64,000 bases of DNA, taken from NCBI GenBank assembly GCA_027386095.1, contig DAHXUN010000005.1, positions 1 through 64,000 on the forward strand, in the 5' to 3' direction. Source of the DNA: Nitrososphaerota archaeon (GTDB lineage: Archaea; Thermoproteota; Nitrososphaeria; Nitrososphaerales; UBA183). Shown one piece after another: positions 1 through 8,959 of the stretch. Position 1 is the stretch's first letter. Each line of letters starts with the position of its first letter. The translations under genes and the position numbers were made by a program. The notes under the pieces were generated by a model. That model had not been told where the DNA came from. It was given only the letters and a program-made list of their open reading frames with translations, and made no database searches.

Positions 1-1413
1 CAGGTCGAGCGGGTCGAGGGACACCGCCTTCCGCATCGACTCGGCGGCTGGGCCGAGGTCCCCCAGGACGGCGTCAGCCTCCGCGAGGAGCCTGAGGCAG
101 GCGGCGAGGTTCGGGTTGATGCTGACGGCCTTCTGCAGGTAAGGCCTTGCCTCCTCGAACATGTCCCTGGTCATGCACGCCTCTGCCATGGCAGCGTTCG
201 CCTCGGCCGAGTCGGGGGCCAGCTCCAGGGCCTTCTGGGCGGCGGTCCACGCCTTCCTCATGAAGGCGTCGTAGTCCCCGAACTGCCCTACGATGCGGCA
301 GATGGAGGCGAGCTCAGCGTATGCCTTCACGAAGGTTGGGTCCTTCCGCAGGGCCGCCTCAAAGAGCGAAGTTGCCTCCCTGAGGGCGTCGGGGGTCGCC
401 TCATTCATAACCTGGAGCGCGCGCAGGTAGTCGGTGTAGGCGTCCAGGCTGGGGGGGCGGAGGGAAGTGGCGGCCGGGCCAGGGAGCCTCGCCTTCAGCG
501 CCCCGGCAACCTGGGCGGCGATGTCGCTCTGGATGGCGAAGACGTCGTCGAGGTCCCTGTCATAGTTCTCGGCCCAGACGTGTCTGTCCTTCGTCGCGTC
601 GATCATCTGGACCGTGACCCTCAGCCTGTTCCCCGCCTTCCTTACGCTCCCCTCGAGGACGGTCCCGACCCCCAGCTCCCTGGATATCTCCCTGACCGGC
701 TTTGGGGCCTTCTTGTACTGCATCACAGAAGTCCGCGAGATGACCTCGGTCCCCTCTATGCGCGAGACCGTGGAGATGACCTCTTCGGTGATACCGTCTG
801 CGAAGAACTCGTCGTTGGGGTCGGGGCTCATGTTGGCGAACGGGAGGACGGCGACCCTTCTCGCCCCTTCGGGGGGCACCTCGTCCTTCTTCTCCCACGG
901 CATCACCACGGCGAACACCTCGGTGGGGACCTCGACCCCCTTCAAACCTTTCTCCCCCATGGAGACCAGGGGGAGGTCGAACTTGTTCCTGACCTGGTCG
1001 TAGACCTGCCTTGAGATGCAGACCCCGCCAGGCGGGGCGAGGGGCTGGATGCGGGAAGATATGTTGACGGCGTCCCCGAAGACATCACCGCCGCGGTGGA
1101 CGACGTCCCCGAGGTGGACCCCGATGCGGATGCTGATCCCCTTCCCTCCGCCCGCCGTGGAGTTGTAGCCGCGGACCTTCTCCTGTATCTCGACGGCGCA
1201 TCGGAGGGCGTCCAGGGCGCTGTCGAACTCCACCAAGAAGGAGTCCCCGATGGACTTCACCTCCCTCCCGTGGAAGCGGGGGAAGAGGGGCCTGAGGATC
1301 CGGTTGTGGGCGTCGAGGAGTTCCATCGCCCTCGACTCGTCGGACTGGGTGAGGGCCGTGTACCCCACCATGTCAGTGAACATCACCGCCGCCAGCCGCC
1401 GCCCCTCCGACAC
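1..1413 (-). CDS. Class III adenylate/guanylate cyclase fused to TolB-like and TPR regions (C-terminus beyond window)
   Basis: Reading on the minus strand from a GTG at 1413, the frame stays open to the window edge (471 codons seen). The first ~150 residues are a class III cyclase domain: the RRLAAVMFTDMVGY metal-binding start, then SIGDSFLVEF, then a GDAVNISSR block. A TolB/FlgO-like stretch follows (VAVLPFANMS, FFADGITEEV, and VWAENYDRDLDDVFAIQ) and then TPR-like helical repeats. This order is common in bacterial soluble cyclases and rare in archaea, so lateral acquisition is plausible (inference). It would be cytoplasmic, making a cyclic nucleotide or acting as a sensor. The frame is also open upstream of 1413. 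I chose 1413 because family members begin a few residues before RRLAAVMFTD; a TATA-like AAATTATC-type stretch lies just upstream in the minus direction. Confidence 0.85.
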   Translation of the reverse strand, partial: MSEGRRLAAVMFTDMVGYTALTQSDESRAMELLDAHNRILRPLFPRFHGREVKSIGDSFLVEFDSALDALRCAVEIQEKVRGYNSTAGGGKGISIRIGVHLGDVVHRGGDVFGDAVNISSRIQPLAPPGGVCISRQVYDQVRNKFDLPLVSMGEKGLKGVEVPTEVFAVVMPWEKKDEVPPEGARRVAVLPFANMSPDPNDEFFADGITEEVISTVSRIEGTEVISRTSVMQYKKAPKPVREISRELGVGTVLEGSVRKAGNRLRVTVQMIDATKDRHVWAENYDRDLDDVFAIQSDIAAQVAGALKARLPGPAATSLRPPSLDAYTDYLRALQVMNEATPDALREATSLFEAALRKDPTFVKAYAELASICRIVGQFGDYDAFMRKAWTAAQKALELAPDSAEANAAMAEACMTRDMFEEARPYLQKAVSINPNLAACLRLLAEADAVLGDLGPAAESMRKAVSLDPLDL

Positions 1414-1510
1414 CCCGCTCTCCGCGTTTCCTCGCGCTGGATGATAATTCAGCTTTGCGAGGGCTGAGGCCTGGCCCCGCACTTCCGTGGCGGCCGGCCT
1501 GGCTGTCAGG

Positions 1511-2284
1511 TCACCGGGGCGAGGGGCCGAGCGTCCGCCCCAGGAACTCCCACACCTTGTTCCACCCGTCCACCGCCTCCTCCTGCCTGTAGCGCGGGGA
1601 GTGGTGGTAGAAGAAGCCGTGGCCTGCCTTGGGGTACCTGTGGAACTCGTACTTCTTCCCGAGCCTCTTGAGTTCCGCCTCTGTCTCGTCGACCATCGCC
1701 TTGCTCGGGTTGGTGTCCTCGTCCCCGAAGAGCCCTAGGAGGGGGCAAGAGAGGCCCTCGGCGTAGTCGAGGGGGGAGACCGGGGCGTTAGGTGTGAGTT
1801 GGTCCCCCCTCTGTATCACCGACCCGCCCCAGCAGTCGACCGCGGCGTCGAAGGACCTGGTCCGGCAGGCGACCAGGAAGACGTGGCGACCCCCGGAGCA
1901 GGAGCCGAACCCGGCCACCTTCCCGTTGCTGATCGGGAGTGACCTGAGGAAGGCGGCGGCCCCCGCGACGTCGGCCACCACGTCGTCGTCGTGGACCCCT
2001 CCGGCGGCGCGCATCCTCTCCGTCACCTCCTCAGGCTTCCCGTGGCCGTAGCTGAAGTAGAGGTTGGGGCAGACGGCGAGGTAGCCGTGGTAGGCGAACT
2101 TCCGCGTGACCTCCTTGTACCACTCGTCCCACCCGGGGCGGTGGTGGACAAGGACGACCCCCGGGAACGGCCCGGGCCCTAGTGGCCGGGCGAAATACGC
2201 GTTGATACGATTGCCTCCGTGCCCCTCGAATGCCACTGTCTCCGCAAGCATCCCTTCGTACATGTCGGTGGTGTAGTCGTCCAC
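1511..2284 (-). CDS. Dienelactone hydrolase family protein
   Basis: Alpha/beta hydrolase of the dienelactone hydrolase family, about 257 residues. The nucleophile elbow is GSCSGG (Cys), the acid lies in the GDEDTNPS segment, and the histidine in KAGHGFF. VLVHHRPGWDEWYKE is a typical family block near the N-terminus. Cytoplasmic carboxylic-ester or lactone hydrolase; the natural substrate is not evident. The open frame extends to 2461 but would overlap the divergent gene starting at 2367. A TATA-like box at 2305-2314 places a leaderless GTG at 2284; an ATG at 2263 (MYEGM) is the alternative. It is divergently transcribed from the DHH phosphoesterase gene. Confidence 0.85.
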   Translation of the reverse strand: MDDYTTDMYEGMLAETVAFEGHGGNRINAYFARPLGPGPFPGVVLVHHRPGWDEWYKEVTRKFAYHGYLAVCPNLYFSYGHGKPEEVTERMRAAGGVHDDDVVADVAGAAAFLRSLPISNGKVAGFGSCSGGRHVFLVACRTRSFDAAVDCWGGSVIQRGDQLTPNAPVSPLDYAEGLSCPLLGLFGDEDTNPSKAMVDETEAELKRLGKKYEFHRYPKAGHGFFYHHSPRYRQEEAVDGWNKVWEFLGRTLGPSPR

Positions 2285-2304
2285 GGCGCTTCCTGGCTGA
2301 GCCC

Positions 2305-2344
2305 CGTTAAATCGGTTGCCAGCGGGGGCGGACCCGTTAAAAGG
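2305..2344. promoter_or_regulatory. Divergent pair of TATA-like boxes
   Basis: The motif CGTTAAA occurs twice, 30 bp apart, at 2305-2311 and 2335-2341. Read on the minus strand, the first copy (GATTTAACG) sits about 26 nt before the GTG at 2284. The second (CGTTAAAAGG on the plus strand) sits about 27 nt before the ATG at 2367. Both fit leaderless promoters for the two diverging genes. No Shine-Dalgarno sequence lies before either start. Confidence 0.6.
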
Positions 2345-2366
2345 GCCGTCAGGGGGCCGGGGCGCG

Positions 2367-3323
2367 ATGAAAGCGTACTGCGTCTCCCACAGGAAGGACA
2401 TCGACGGCCTCGGGTCAGGTTCCCTCGCGGCGGCGGCGACAGGGGGGGAGATCATCCTCACAGACTACGACGACATGATCTTGAGCCTGAGGAAGGTCCC
2501 GGACGACGCAAGCAGGGTGGTGATAAGCGACCTTGGCGCAGACAGCGCAGACTTCCCAGAGTTCCTCTCGGAGCTGCAGCGGCTGGCAAAGCACGCCGAG
2601 GTGACGTACATTGACCACCACTACCTGTCCGAGCCCGCCAGGAAGAAGGTGATGAAGTCCGGGGTCCGCCTCGTCCACGACGTCGAAGAGTGCGCCTCCA
2701 TGCTGACCTACAAGACGTTCAAGGACAAGCTCCCCGCCGGAGCGGCCCTGGTCGCTCTCTGCGGGGCCGTGACGGACTACATGGACGACTCTCCCATGGG
2801 GAAGGAGCTGATGGAGAAGACGGACAGGCAATTCGTCCTCGCCGAGGCGACGATGCTGGCGCTGGCCCTGGACAACAGGGGGGACGAGGAGGGCTACCCC
2901 GAGTCCATGGCGGCGGAGATGGCGAAGATGAAGAAGGCGCACGAGATACCTGGGGTCCCCGAGGCGGCGGTCCGCCAGCTGCAGAAGGAGGCCGGCCTGG
3001 AGGCCGTCGTGAAGGAGCAGGGGAGGAAGAAGGGGGGGCTGGCGTACATGTTCACGGCGGAGCACTCGACCGGTAACGTGGCCAAGGTCCTGATCGGGGC
3101 GTTCGACGTCCCCGTCGGGGTGGCGCTCAAACAGAAGCAGCCGGGGTGGTACGAGGTCAGCCTCAGAGGGACGAGCAGGGCCAAAGTCCATCTCGGGAGG
3201 ACGATCTCGAAGATAGCCGGCGAGCTAGGGGGGAGCGGCGGAGGGCACCAGAAGGCGGCCGGGTGCAGGATCCCGGCTGCGAAGGCGGAGGAGATGCTCG
3301 CGGCGCTGTCTAAGAAGGTCTAG
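2367..3323 (+). CDS. DHH/DHHA1 family phosphoesterase
   Basis: Predicted metal-dependent phosphoesterase of the DHH superfamily (318 residues), the group containing RecJ, nanoRNases and cyclic-dinucleotide phosphodiesterases. The first motif is HRKDIDGLGS, a variant of DHDADG near the N-terminus. The DHH motif is seen in TYIDHHY and the C-terminal DHHA1 glycine loop in GGSGGGHQKAAG. Cytoplasmic; the substrate (short RNA, DNA ends or a cyclic nucleotide) cannot be told from sequence. The ATG at 2367 is set by the upstream TATA-like box at 2335-2344. Its TAG stop overlaps the convergent methyltransferase gene by 4 bp. Confidence 0.85.
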   Translation: MKAYCVSHRKDIDGLGSGSLAAAATGGEIILTDYDDMILSLRKVPDDASRVVISDLGADSADFPEFLSELQRLAKHAEVTYIDHHYLSEPARKKVMKSGVRLVHDVEECASMLTYKTFKDKLPAGAALVALCGAVTDYMDDSPMGKELMEKTDRQFVLAEATMLALALDNRGDEEGYPESMAAEMAKMKKAHEIPGVPEAAVRQLQKEAGLEAVVKEQGRKKGGLAYMFTAEHSTGNVAKVLIGAFDVPVGVALKQKQPGWYEVSLRGTSRAKVHLGRTISKIAGELGGSGGGHQKAAGCRIPAAKAEEMLAALSKKV

Positions 3324-4024
3324 GCCGCGCCCGCGGCGCTCTTTCCGTTGACGCACTTGGCCACTATGGCGCCCCCCATCTGCATCTCATGGATTGTCGT
3401 CTCCCCGAGGTAGCGGCCCAGGAGGGCCTTGAGCTCGGAGTTGTGGAGGACGAGGTTGTAGGTGTCGAAGAGGGAGCCGTAGCGGAGCCCAGACCTCCCG
3501 GTAGACGCCAGGCCTACGACCCCCGGGACGACCCTGATGTACAGCCCCAGGGCCAGGGCCTGCAGCGGGTTGTCAGACTTACCGAGGTCGCAGAAGGCGA
3601 ACCTCCCCCCTGCCTTGAGGACGCGCCCGAGCTCCGCGGCGGCGGTCTCGAGGTCGTGGGCGTCCCTTACCGCGAACCCGGAGACGGCGGCGTCGAACGC
3701 CCCGTCCCTGAACGGGAGCCGCTCGAAGACCCCCTGGACCGAGTTGGTGAAACCAGAGGCCCTGAGCATCGCCCTGGAAGCGTCGAGGAGGACCGGCTCC
3801 CCGCCGGCCCTTGCCACCACCTTCGACATCGTCCCAGGCCCGGAGCCCAGGTCGAGGACGAGGTCCCCCTTCTTCACAGCGAAGGCGACGGCCTCGGAGC
3901 GCATCCTCCTGTCCTGGAAGAGCGAGATCCTGCTCGACGCGTCCTCGTAGGAAGGGACTATCTCCTGGAGGGAGTTGACCACGTAGGCCCACTTCCCCTG
4001 GAGCCCCGCCCGCCTGGTCTTCAA
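3320..4024 (-). CDS. SAM-dependent methyltransferase, UbiE/COQ5-like
   Basis: Class I methyltransferase of about 234 residues. The SAM-binding loop is DLGSGPGTMS, followed by an acidic residue in VLLDAS, the FERLPFRDGAFDAAVSGFA block and LGRVLKAGGRFAFCD, all typical of UbiE/menaquinone-type methyltransferases. Methylation of a respiratory quinone is possible but not shown by context. The frame is open to 4126. I chose the TTG at 4024 because a TATA-like TTTGAAAAC lies at about 4048-4056, the spacing seen for other genes here; a GTG at 3982 is an alternative. Confidence 0.8.
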   Translation of the reverse strand: MKTRRAGLQGKWAYVVNSLQEIVPSYEDASSRISLFQDRRMRSEAVAFAVKKGDLVLDLGSGPGTMSKVVARAGGEPVLLDASRAMLRASGFTNSVQGVFERLPFRDGAFDAAVSGFAVRDAHDLETAAAELGRVLKAGGRFAFCDLGKSDNPLQALALGLYIRVVPGVVGLASTGRSGLRYGSLFDTYNLVLHNSELKALLGRYLGETTIHEMQMGGAIVAKCVNGKSAAGAA

Positions 4025-4149
4025 CGGGCCGATTCGCCCCGCCGCGGTTTTCAAACTTCCGGTCTGCCCCCCGCCGAGAGTCTCGGCGGTCAACCCCCGC
4101 GTAGGTGGCTTCCGTGCAGGCCGCACCGGCCGGCGGCCCGAGGCGCGCC

Positions 4150-5151
4150 TCAGATGCGGGTGCGGTGCGCCCTCCAGACCATCGTCGAAACGTCAGAGAT
4201 TATCTTCTCCCCCCTCCTCGTGTACCTGACGTTCCCCCCCGTCGGGATGTCGTTCACAAGGACGGCGATGGCGTAGGCTCGTTCCCCGTCCATCACTATC
4301 CCGGCGTCGTTGACAACCCCCCTGAGCGTCCCCGTCTTGTGGGCGAGGACGACCCCCCTAGGGACCCCCCTCCGTATCCTGTTGGCCCCTGTCTCGCAGG
4401 CCGCGAGTATCTCTAGGAATTCGTCGTTGAACGTGCCGAGGACGCGCTCCGAGTAGACCCGCTCGAAGGTGGTTACGAGATCACGCGGCGAGGTGACGTC
4501 GTCGCCTGCCATGTCCTTCTGCCCCGCGGGGGGGCGGGCCTCGGCCTCGGAGAGGATGGCCGCCAGCTCCTTGACCGGGTGGACCCCCGACAGCCTGTGT
4601 ATGTTCTTCCTCAGCAGTCCTAAGGCGTCTTCCTCGGCCAGCCTCTCGCCGTCGAGCCCGAGGATGCGCAGGTAGCGCCGCACCTCGTCGGCGCGCAGCT
4701 CGTAGGTCAGGATGTCCTTGCACGAAGACCGGACGGCGGTGTCCCTGAGCCCGAGCCATGATACCGTGTCGGCTATGCTGTCAGGCCCGAGGTAATCGAA
4801 GAGGACGTCGGCCGCGGTGTTGTCGCTGACGGTGACCATCAGCCTGGCGTAGTCCCTTAGCGTCAGGGCGGCGCCCTCTCCGACGTACTGCAGCACCCCC
4901 GACCCAGTCGACCTGTCCGCGTCCTTGAGCCCCACCCTGGTGGCCGGGTCGAGGCGCCCTTCGTCGAACCGGCGCAGGAGGTCGGCCAAGACGAAGACCT
5001 TGAAGACGCTCGCGGTGGAGAAGGTCGAGCTCCCTCTGACCCACGCCCCTCGCCCTCCCCCCAGGGGCTTGTACCCCACCCCGACCTTGGCCCCCGCCCT
5101 CGCGCAGTAGCGTTCGAGGGCCGTCTGGAGACCCCCTCGGCGCCGTATCAT
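4150..5151 (-). CDS. Class A beta-lactamase-fold serine hydrolase
   Basis: Protein of 333 residues with the three serine beta-lactamase/PBP motifs in order: SVFK (Ser48, Lys51), SDN (109-111) and KTG (272-274). The spacing and the DDVTSPRDL segment match class A beta-lactamases. The omega-loop ExxLN motif carrying the general base Glu166 is not recognisable, so beta-lactam hydrolysis is doubtful; acylation or another peptidase/esterase role is possible. I see no signal peptide: the N-terminus is charged and lacks a hydrophobic stretch, so it may be cytoplasmic, unusual for the family. No TATA box was evident upstream of the ATG at 5151. Confidence 0.8.
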   Translation of the reverse strand: MIRRRGGLQTALERYCARAGAKVGVGYKPLGGGRGAWVRGSSTFSTASVFKVFVLADLLRRFDEGRLDPATRVGLKDADRSTGSGVLQYVGEGAALTLRDYARLMVTVSDNTAADVLFDYLGPDSIADTVSWLGLRDTAVRSSCKDILTYELRADEVRRYLRILGLDGERLAEEDALGLLRKNIHRLSGVHPVKELAAILSEAEARPPAGQKDMAGDDVTSPRDLVTTFERVYSERVLGTFNDEFLEILAACETGANRIRRGVPRGVVLAHKTGTLRGVVNDAGIVMDGERAYAIAVLVNDIPTGGNVRYTRRGEKIISDVSTMVWRAHRTRI

Positions 5152-5359
5152 GGCGGACCCCCTGAAGGGGGTGTTGCGTCGGCTTCGACTGAGAAGGCGC
5201 TCCGACGGCGCCTACCACGCTCCCCCCCGCGACCTACGGAACAGCGCGGCCGACGAAGGGCCGCAGGACGCTCCGCAGCATGGCGGGTGGGCGGAGCCGG
5301 CGCCGAGTGTGCCGATTTCGGACGCGAAGCGTCTGACACGGGATGACCAGTCCGCTGCC

Positions 5360-5950
5360 TCAGGGAGAGAGCGGGGGTGCCGAGCCGCCCGGCGCCGTCA
5401 TCCTCCTGTGCCTGCCATAGCCGATCCCGATGGCGCCCCCGGCGACCCCGAGGAATTGGGTGATGAAGAAGTCCCCTATCCCGATGAACCCGACGATCGC
5501 GAAGATGAGTATCACCGCCCCCCAGAGCTCGGCCCTCCCTGGCCTGAAGTAGAGCATCCCTGCCCCCGCGGCGATCGCCAGCCCCGAGACCAGGTTGGTC
5601 ACGGCGAAGATGTAGAACCAGTAGTGGTTGCCGAGGCCGAAGATGTACGGCCCGAACCAGTAGTAATATGGCACCCCCCCGAAGAACTGGCTGTTCCCGT
5701 AGCTCAGCGACGGGGAGGAGAAGGCCAGGGCGGCGATGCTGTCGGCTGTGATGACTGTCCCTGCGATCAGGGAAAGCATGACCGCCGCCGAGGTCACCGC
5801 TGTCCCGCCATCGTCCTCGGAGGGCTCGCCGCTCTGCGACGCCTCTGCGACCCCTGCGGTCCCTTTCGACGACGCTTCTGCCCGGGTCGGTCCCGAACTC
5901 AGCGGCCGTGTAGCCCCCGTCGTGCCGGAGCAGCCGGCGAATGAGCGCAT
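5360..5950 (-). CDS. Predicted membrane protein, four transmembrane segments
   Basis: 196-residue protein not recognised as a named family. About 50 hydrophilic N-terminal residues (Ser/Gly/Thr-rich) are followed by four hydrophobic helices: around residues 52-75, 112-133, 143-163 and 165-180. A loop rich in Tyr, Phe and Trp lies between the first two (FFGGVPYYYWFGPYIFG). A TATA-like element (ATTATC on the minus strand, about 5978-5987) lies ~30 nt upstream of the ATG at 5950, supporting this start. The 208 bp between this gene and the beta-lactamase-like gene hold no supported gene. Confidence 0.6.
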   Translation of the reverse strand: MRSFAGCSGTTGATRPLSSGPTRAEASSKGTAGVAEASQSGEPSEDDGGTAVTSAAVMLSLIAGTVITADSIAALAFSSPSLSYGNSQFFGGVPYYYWFGPYIFGLGNHYWFYIFAVTNLVSGLAIAAGAGMLYFRPGRAELWGAVILIFAIVGFIGIGDFFITQFLGVAGGAIGIGYGRHRRMTAPGGSAPPLSP

Positions 5951-6026
5951 CCCGGAGCCGTGGTAGGTTTTCAGTGGTGATAATCGTTTCTCCTAGACGG
6001 CGGGGATAGGCGACCCCGGGCGCCGG

Positions 6027-6896
6027 TCACTCCAGCCTGTCGAAGGGTTTCATCGCGTTTGCTATCTCGTCTACGACGTCCGAGGCGGTGATGTGCAGGC
6101 CTAGCCTCTTCGCCGCCGCGACCCCCGCCGCCCCGTTGATGTACGCCGCGGCGCAGGCTGCCTCGAACGGGGGGACCTTCTTGGCCAGGAGCCCGGCCGT
6201 CACCCCTGTGAGCACGTCCCCGGTGCCACCGACTGTCATCGCGGGGGAGTGGGTCTCGTTGAAGGCGACCCTCTCGCCGTCGGAGACGATGTCCGTGGGT
6301 CCCTTGAGCAGCACTGTGACCCCGCCCTTCTTGGCCTGGGCCGCGACCACTCCGGCGCGCCCTTCCCTCCCGTCTGGGAGGTTGACCCCGAACAGGCGCT
6401 CGAACTCCCTGGCGTGGGGGGTGACCACAGACCCGGTCCCTCGGATGGATGGGATAGACTGCTCTCTGAGGGCGTCCGCGTCCACTACCAGGGACCTGCC
6501 GTCCCCCTTCATCTGGTTCAGGGCCTGGGCGACCGCGTCCGGCTTCTGCGCCCCCAGGCCGGGGCCGACCGCGAAGACGTCGGCGCCGCGGACCCACGCG
6601 AGGAGCTTGGACGCGTTCCCCCTTGTGAGCTTCGCGTCCGGGAGCGGGACGACTATGAAGTCGGGGGACAGGGACCTGACCGCCCCTGCGATCTGCGCGG
6701 GGACGGCTACGTACACCAGGTCCACACCCACCCTCATCGCGCCGCTGGCGCAGAGGAAAGGCGCCCCGTGGTATAACCTGCTCCCGCCGACGACGCAGAC
6801 GGTCCCGTTCATCCCCTTGTGGGCGTCCCTCCTCCTGGGCGGGACCGCCCTGGAGACGAAGTCGGCGTCGATGATTATCCTCTCCAAGGCGACCAA
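6027..6896 (-). CDS. nnrD: ADP/ATP-dependent (S)-NAD(P)H-hydrate dehydratase
   Basis: Ribokinase-like repair enzyme (289 residues) that dehydrates damaged NAD(P)H hydrate. Diagnostic blocks are GMNGTVCVVGGS, FAVGPGLGAQ, LVVDADALR, VVTPHAREFERLF and the ATP/phosphate loop AMTVGGTGDVLTG near the C-terminus. The epimerase domain NnrE, fused in many prokaryotes, is absent, so this is the stand-alone dehydratase. The TTG start at 6896 directly abuts the TAG of the upstream phosphoribosyltransferase gene, indicating a two-gene operon with coupled translation. Confidence 0.88.
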   Translation of the reverse strand: MVALERIIIDADFVSRAVPPRRRDAHKGMNGTVCVVGGSRLYHGAPFLCASGAMRVGVDLVYVAVPAQIAGAVRSLSPDFIVVPLPDAKLTRGNASKLLAWVRGADVFAVGPGLGAQKPDAVAQALNQMKGDGRSLVVDADALREQSIPSIRGTGSVVTPHAREFERLFGVNLPDGREGRAGVVAAQAKKGGVTVLLKGPTDIVSDGERVAFNETHSPAMTVGGTGDVLTGVTAGLLAKKVPPFEAACAAAYINGAAGVAAAKRLGLHITASDVVDEIANAMKPFDRLE

Positions 6897-7637
6897 CTAG
6901 TAGCTGTAGCGCCTCTGCTTCTGTTCCAGGGTGACAAGGGACTCTATGGGGCAGGTGAGCCCCAGCCTCCCCTTCAGCTTCTGCATCGACTGGTCGAGAG
7001 AGGCTATGGCGAAGACCCCTACTATCCTTGCTTTCGCCTTCTCCGCCATCCTGGCCAGGGCTTCGATCGTCGTCCCCGACCGCACCAGGTCGTCGACCAC
7101 CAGCAGGTGCTCCCCCCTCTTGATGGCCGTCTTTGGGAGGTACAGGTACTTCACTGACGAGGGCGAGTAGACCGCCTTCTGCTCCACGAACTCCTCCACC
7201 CCCAGCTCCTTCTCCGACCTGACCACCGCCAGGTTCACGTTGAACTCCCCGGCGACCTCGGCGGCGAGCGGGATGCCGTCGACCTCCATGGTCACCACCC
7301 GGTTCACGGTGGCCACGCTGAACTCGCTGTACACCACCTTCGCTATCTGCCTCAGGAGGCCGACGTTGTTCACAACCCCGCTGATGTCGTAGGACCCGTC
7401 CGAGGTCACCTTGACCGCGTCCAGGACCATCTTCCTGAGCATCGTCTCCCTGAAAGTCGCGATGAACTTCTCTGAACGGGCCGCGCTGGGGAGGACGTGC
7501 CCCCGGACGTACCTGCTGAGGATCGGTGCGGAGAGCCCCAGGACTGCGGAGAGCTCCTTGTAGCTGTAGCTCTTCTTCAGGGTCGCCAGGAGCTCGACCG
7601 CTGAGATGCGCGTCTTGACGTCTGCGACCCTGCTCAT
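6897..7637 (-). CDS. HTH-phosphoribosyltransferase regulator, GfcR/PyrE-like
   Basis: An N-terminal helix-turn-helix (about residues 10-50, YSYKELSAVLGLSAPILSRYVRG in part) is joined to a phosphoribosyltransferase domain. The PRPP loop is VVDDLVRSGTT. This layout matches archaeal GfcR-type proteins and purine PRTase-like regulators, where the enzyme fold senses a metabolite and the HTH binds DNA. Its own target is unknown. First gene of an operon with nnrD. The ATG at 7637 is preferred over an upstream ATG at 7661 because the TATA-like TAATTTAG lies at about 7668-7676. Confidence 0.8.
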   Translation of the reverse strand: MSRVADVKTRISAVELLATLKKSYSYKELSAVLGLSAPILSRYVRGHVLPSAARSEKFIATFRETMLRKMVLDAVKVTSDGSYDISGVVNNVGLLRQIAKVVYSEFSVATVNRVVTMEVDGIPLAAEVAGEFNVNLAVVRSEKELGVEEFVEQKAVYSPSSVKYLYLPKTAIKRGEHLLVVDDLVRSGTTIEALARMAEKAKARIVGVFAIASLDQSMQKLKGRLGLTCPIESLVTLEQKQRRYSY

Positions 7638-7672
7638 ACTCCCCCAGCGTAGGAGTTGCACGGGACTCTAAA

Positions 7673-8701
7673 TTAGTCTATCTCCGTCCGTTGGTTTTTG
7701 ACATGCGGACCCCTGAGGCGCGCCTCCCCGGGGGCGCCCTGGGAGAGGCCGAGACGGCGCCCGAGGTTCCTCCCGACCCCCCCGAGGGCAGAGGCGAGGA
7801 GCGCCCGACGGCAAGGGGAGTTGAAGATGACGAAGTCGTCGAAGGTGTGCCTCCCTGGCCTCCCGCCTGCCTTCAAGGCGGCCTCCTTCACGGAGACGAG
7901 CTGCCCCATGGACATCTGCAGCGGAGGCTCGTCCGGCTGGTATCGCGTCCCGATCGGGTAATCCCTCCCCGGGGTGCGGGTCATCTCTATGTGGCACCCC
8001 ATGACGTGGCTCACCTCTCTGTCTTCCGCGAAGGAGACGAGCCTTTCTAGGCTGGCCGCGAACGCCGGAGGGTCGAACGCGTACAGGCGCCCAGGGTACA
8101 CTGTGTCTCCGGTCAGGACGAATCCCGTCCGAGGGTCGAAGACGGCGACGGCCGACGGGTGGTGCCCGGGGGTGGGTAGGACGTCAAGCACGCGCCCCCC
8201 TAGGTCGATGCGCCCGACGCCGTCGGGCCAGCCCGGGATGCGGTAGAACTCCCTGACCGCGTCCACGTCCCTGGCGACGACCGCGGTGTCCGGCCTCCCC
8301 AGGAACTGCGGGTCCCCGGCCACATGGTCGCCGTGCCCATGTGTGTGCGCCACCACCAGCCCTCGGACGGGGCCGTGGCCGTTGGCAGAGGACTCATCCA
8401 ACAGCCGGTCGACGGTGGCGCGGAGAGGGGACGAGGCGGGGTCTTTCGTCGCCCCGGTGTCGAAGAGGACCGCCCTTTCGTCCCCGACAAGGAGGTACAT
8501 GAAAGGGGCCTCGTAGGAGACGTCCTTGCTCTGTCTGAGGATGAAGGTGCGCTCGTCGTACCGTTGCACCTGGATGGGGGGGTCGGTCCTGTGCCATGGG
8601 GAGGGCGACCCGTGGATCCACCTTACGTTCAGGTCCCCGCCGCTCGCAGATGGTCCGGGACCAGCGGGGCCGGGACCCGATTCCTGTCTCCCCCCCAGCA
8701 T
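7673..8701 (-). CDS. Metallo-beta-lactamase fold hydrolase
   Basis: 342-residue MBL-fold protein with the metal motif HTHGHGDH, a later TPGHHPSA histidine and LTGDTVYPG aspartate, giving a full dinuclear zinc site. Similar proteins act as glyoxalase II-like or lactonase-type hydrolases; the substrate is not assigned. Cytoplasmic. The ATG at 8701 lies ~26 nt after a TATA-like CTTAACTAG (8723-8731). The 258 bp before the next gene (8702-8959) show only this promoter. Confidence 0.8.
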   Translation of the reverse strand: MLGGRQESGPGPAGPGPSASGGDLNVRWIHGSPSPWHRTDPPIQVQRYDERTFILRQSKDVSYEAPFMYLLVGDERAVLFDTGATKDPASSPLRATVDRLLDESSANGHGPVRGLVVAHTHGHGDHVAGDPQFLGRPDTAVVARDVDAVREFYRIPGWPDGVGRIDLGGRVLDVLPTPGHHPSAVAVFDPRTGFVLTGDTVYPGRLYAFDPPAFAASLERLVSFAEDREVSHVMGCHIEMTRTPGRDYPIGTRYQPDEPPLQMSMGQLVSVKEAALKAGGRPGRHTFDDFVIFNSPCRRALLASALGGVGRNLGRRLGLSQGAPGEARLRGPHVKNQRTEID

Positions 8702-8959
8702 GTTGTCTGCTTCCGACCCCGCTAGTTAAGCGCTCACCGCTTTCGGGGCATGTCGCCCACCCCGGGCCAGACAGGCCTTCGATCCGGCATAGCCTGGACG
8801 GCCACCCCGCAGGCGACAGACACGCCAGAGGCTTGCACCCCCTGATGCTCCACGCAGGAGCAGACAAGCGGGGCCGCGGCACGGGGGCCCTGCCCCAACG
8901 GGACGGCGGCGAAGACCGCGACGGCGCGGAGGGGTCTGGGCGAGGCAGCGCCTGCTCCG

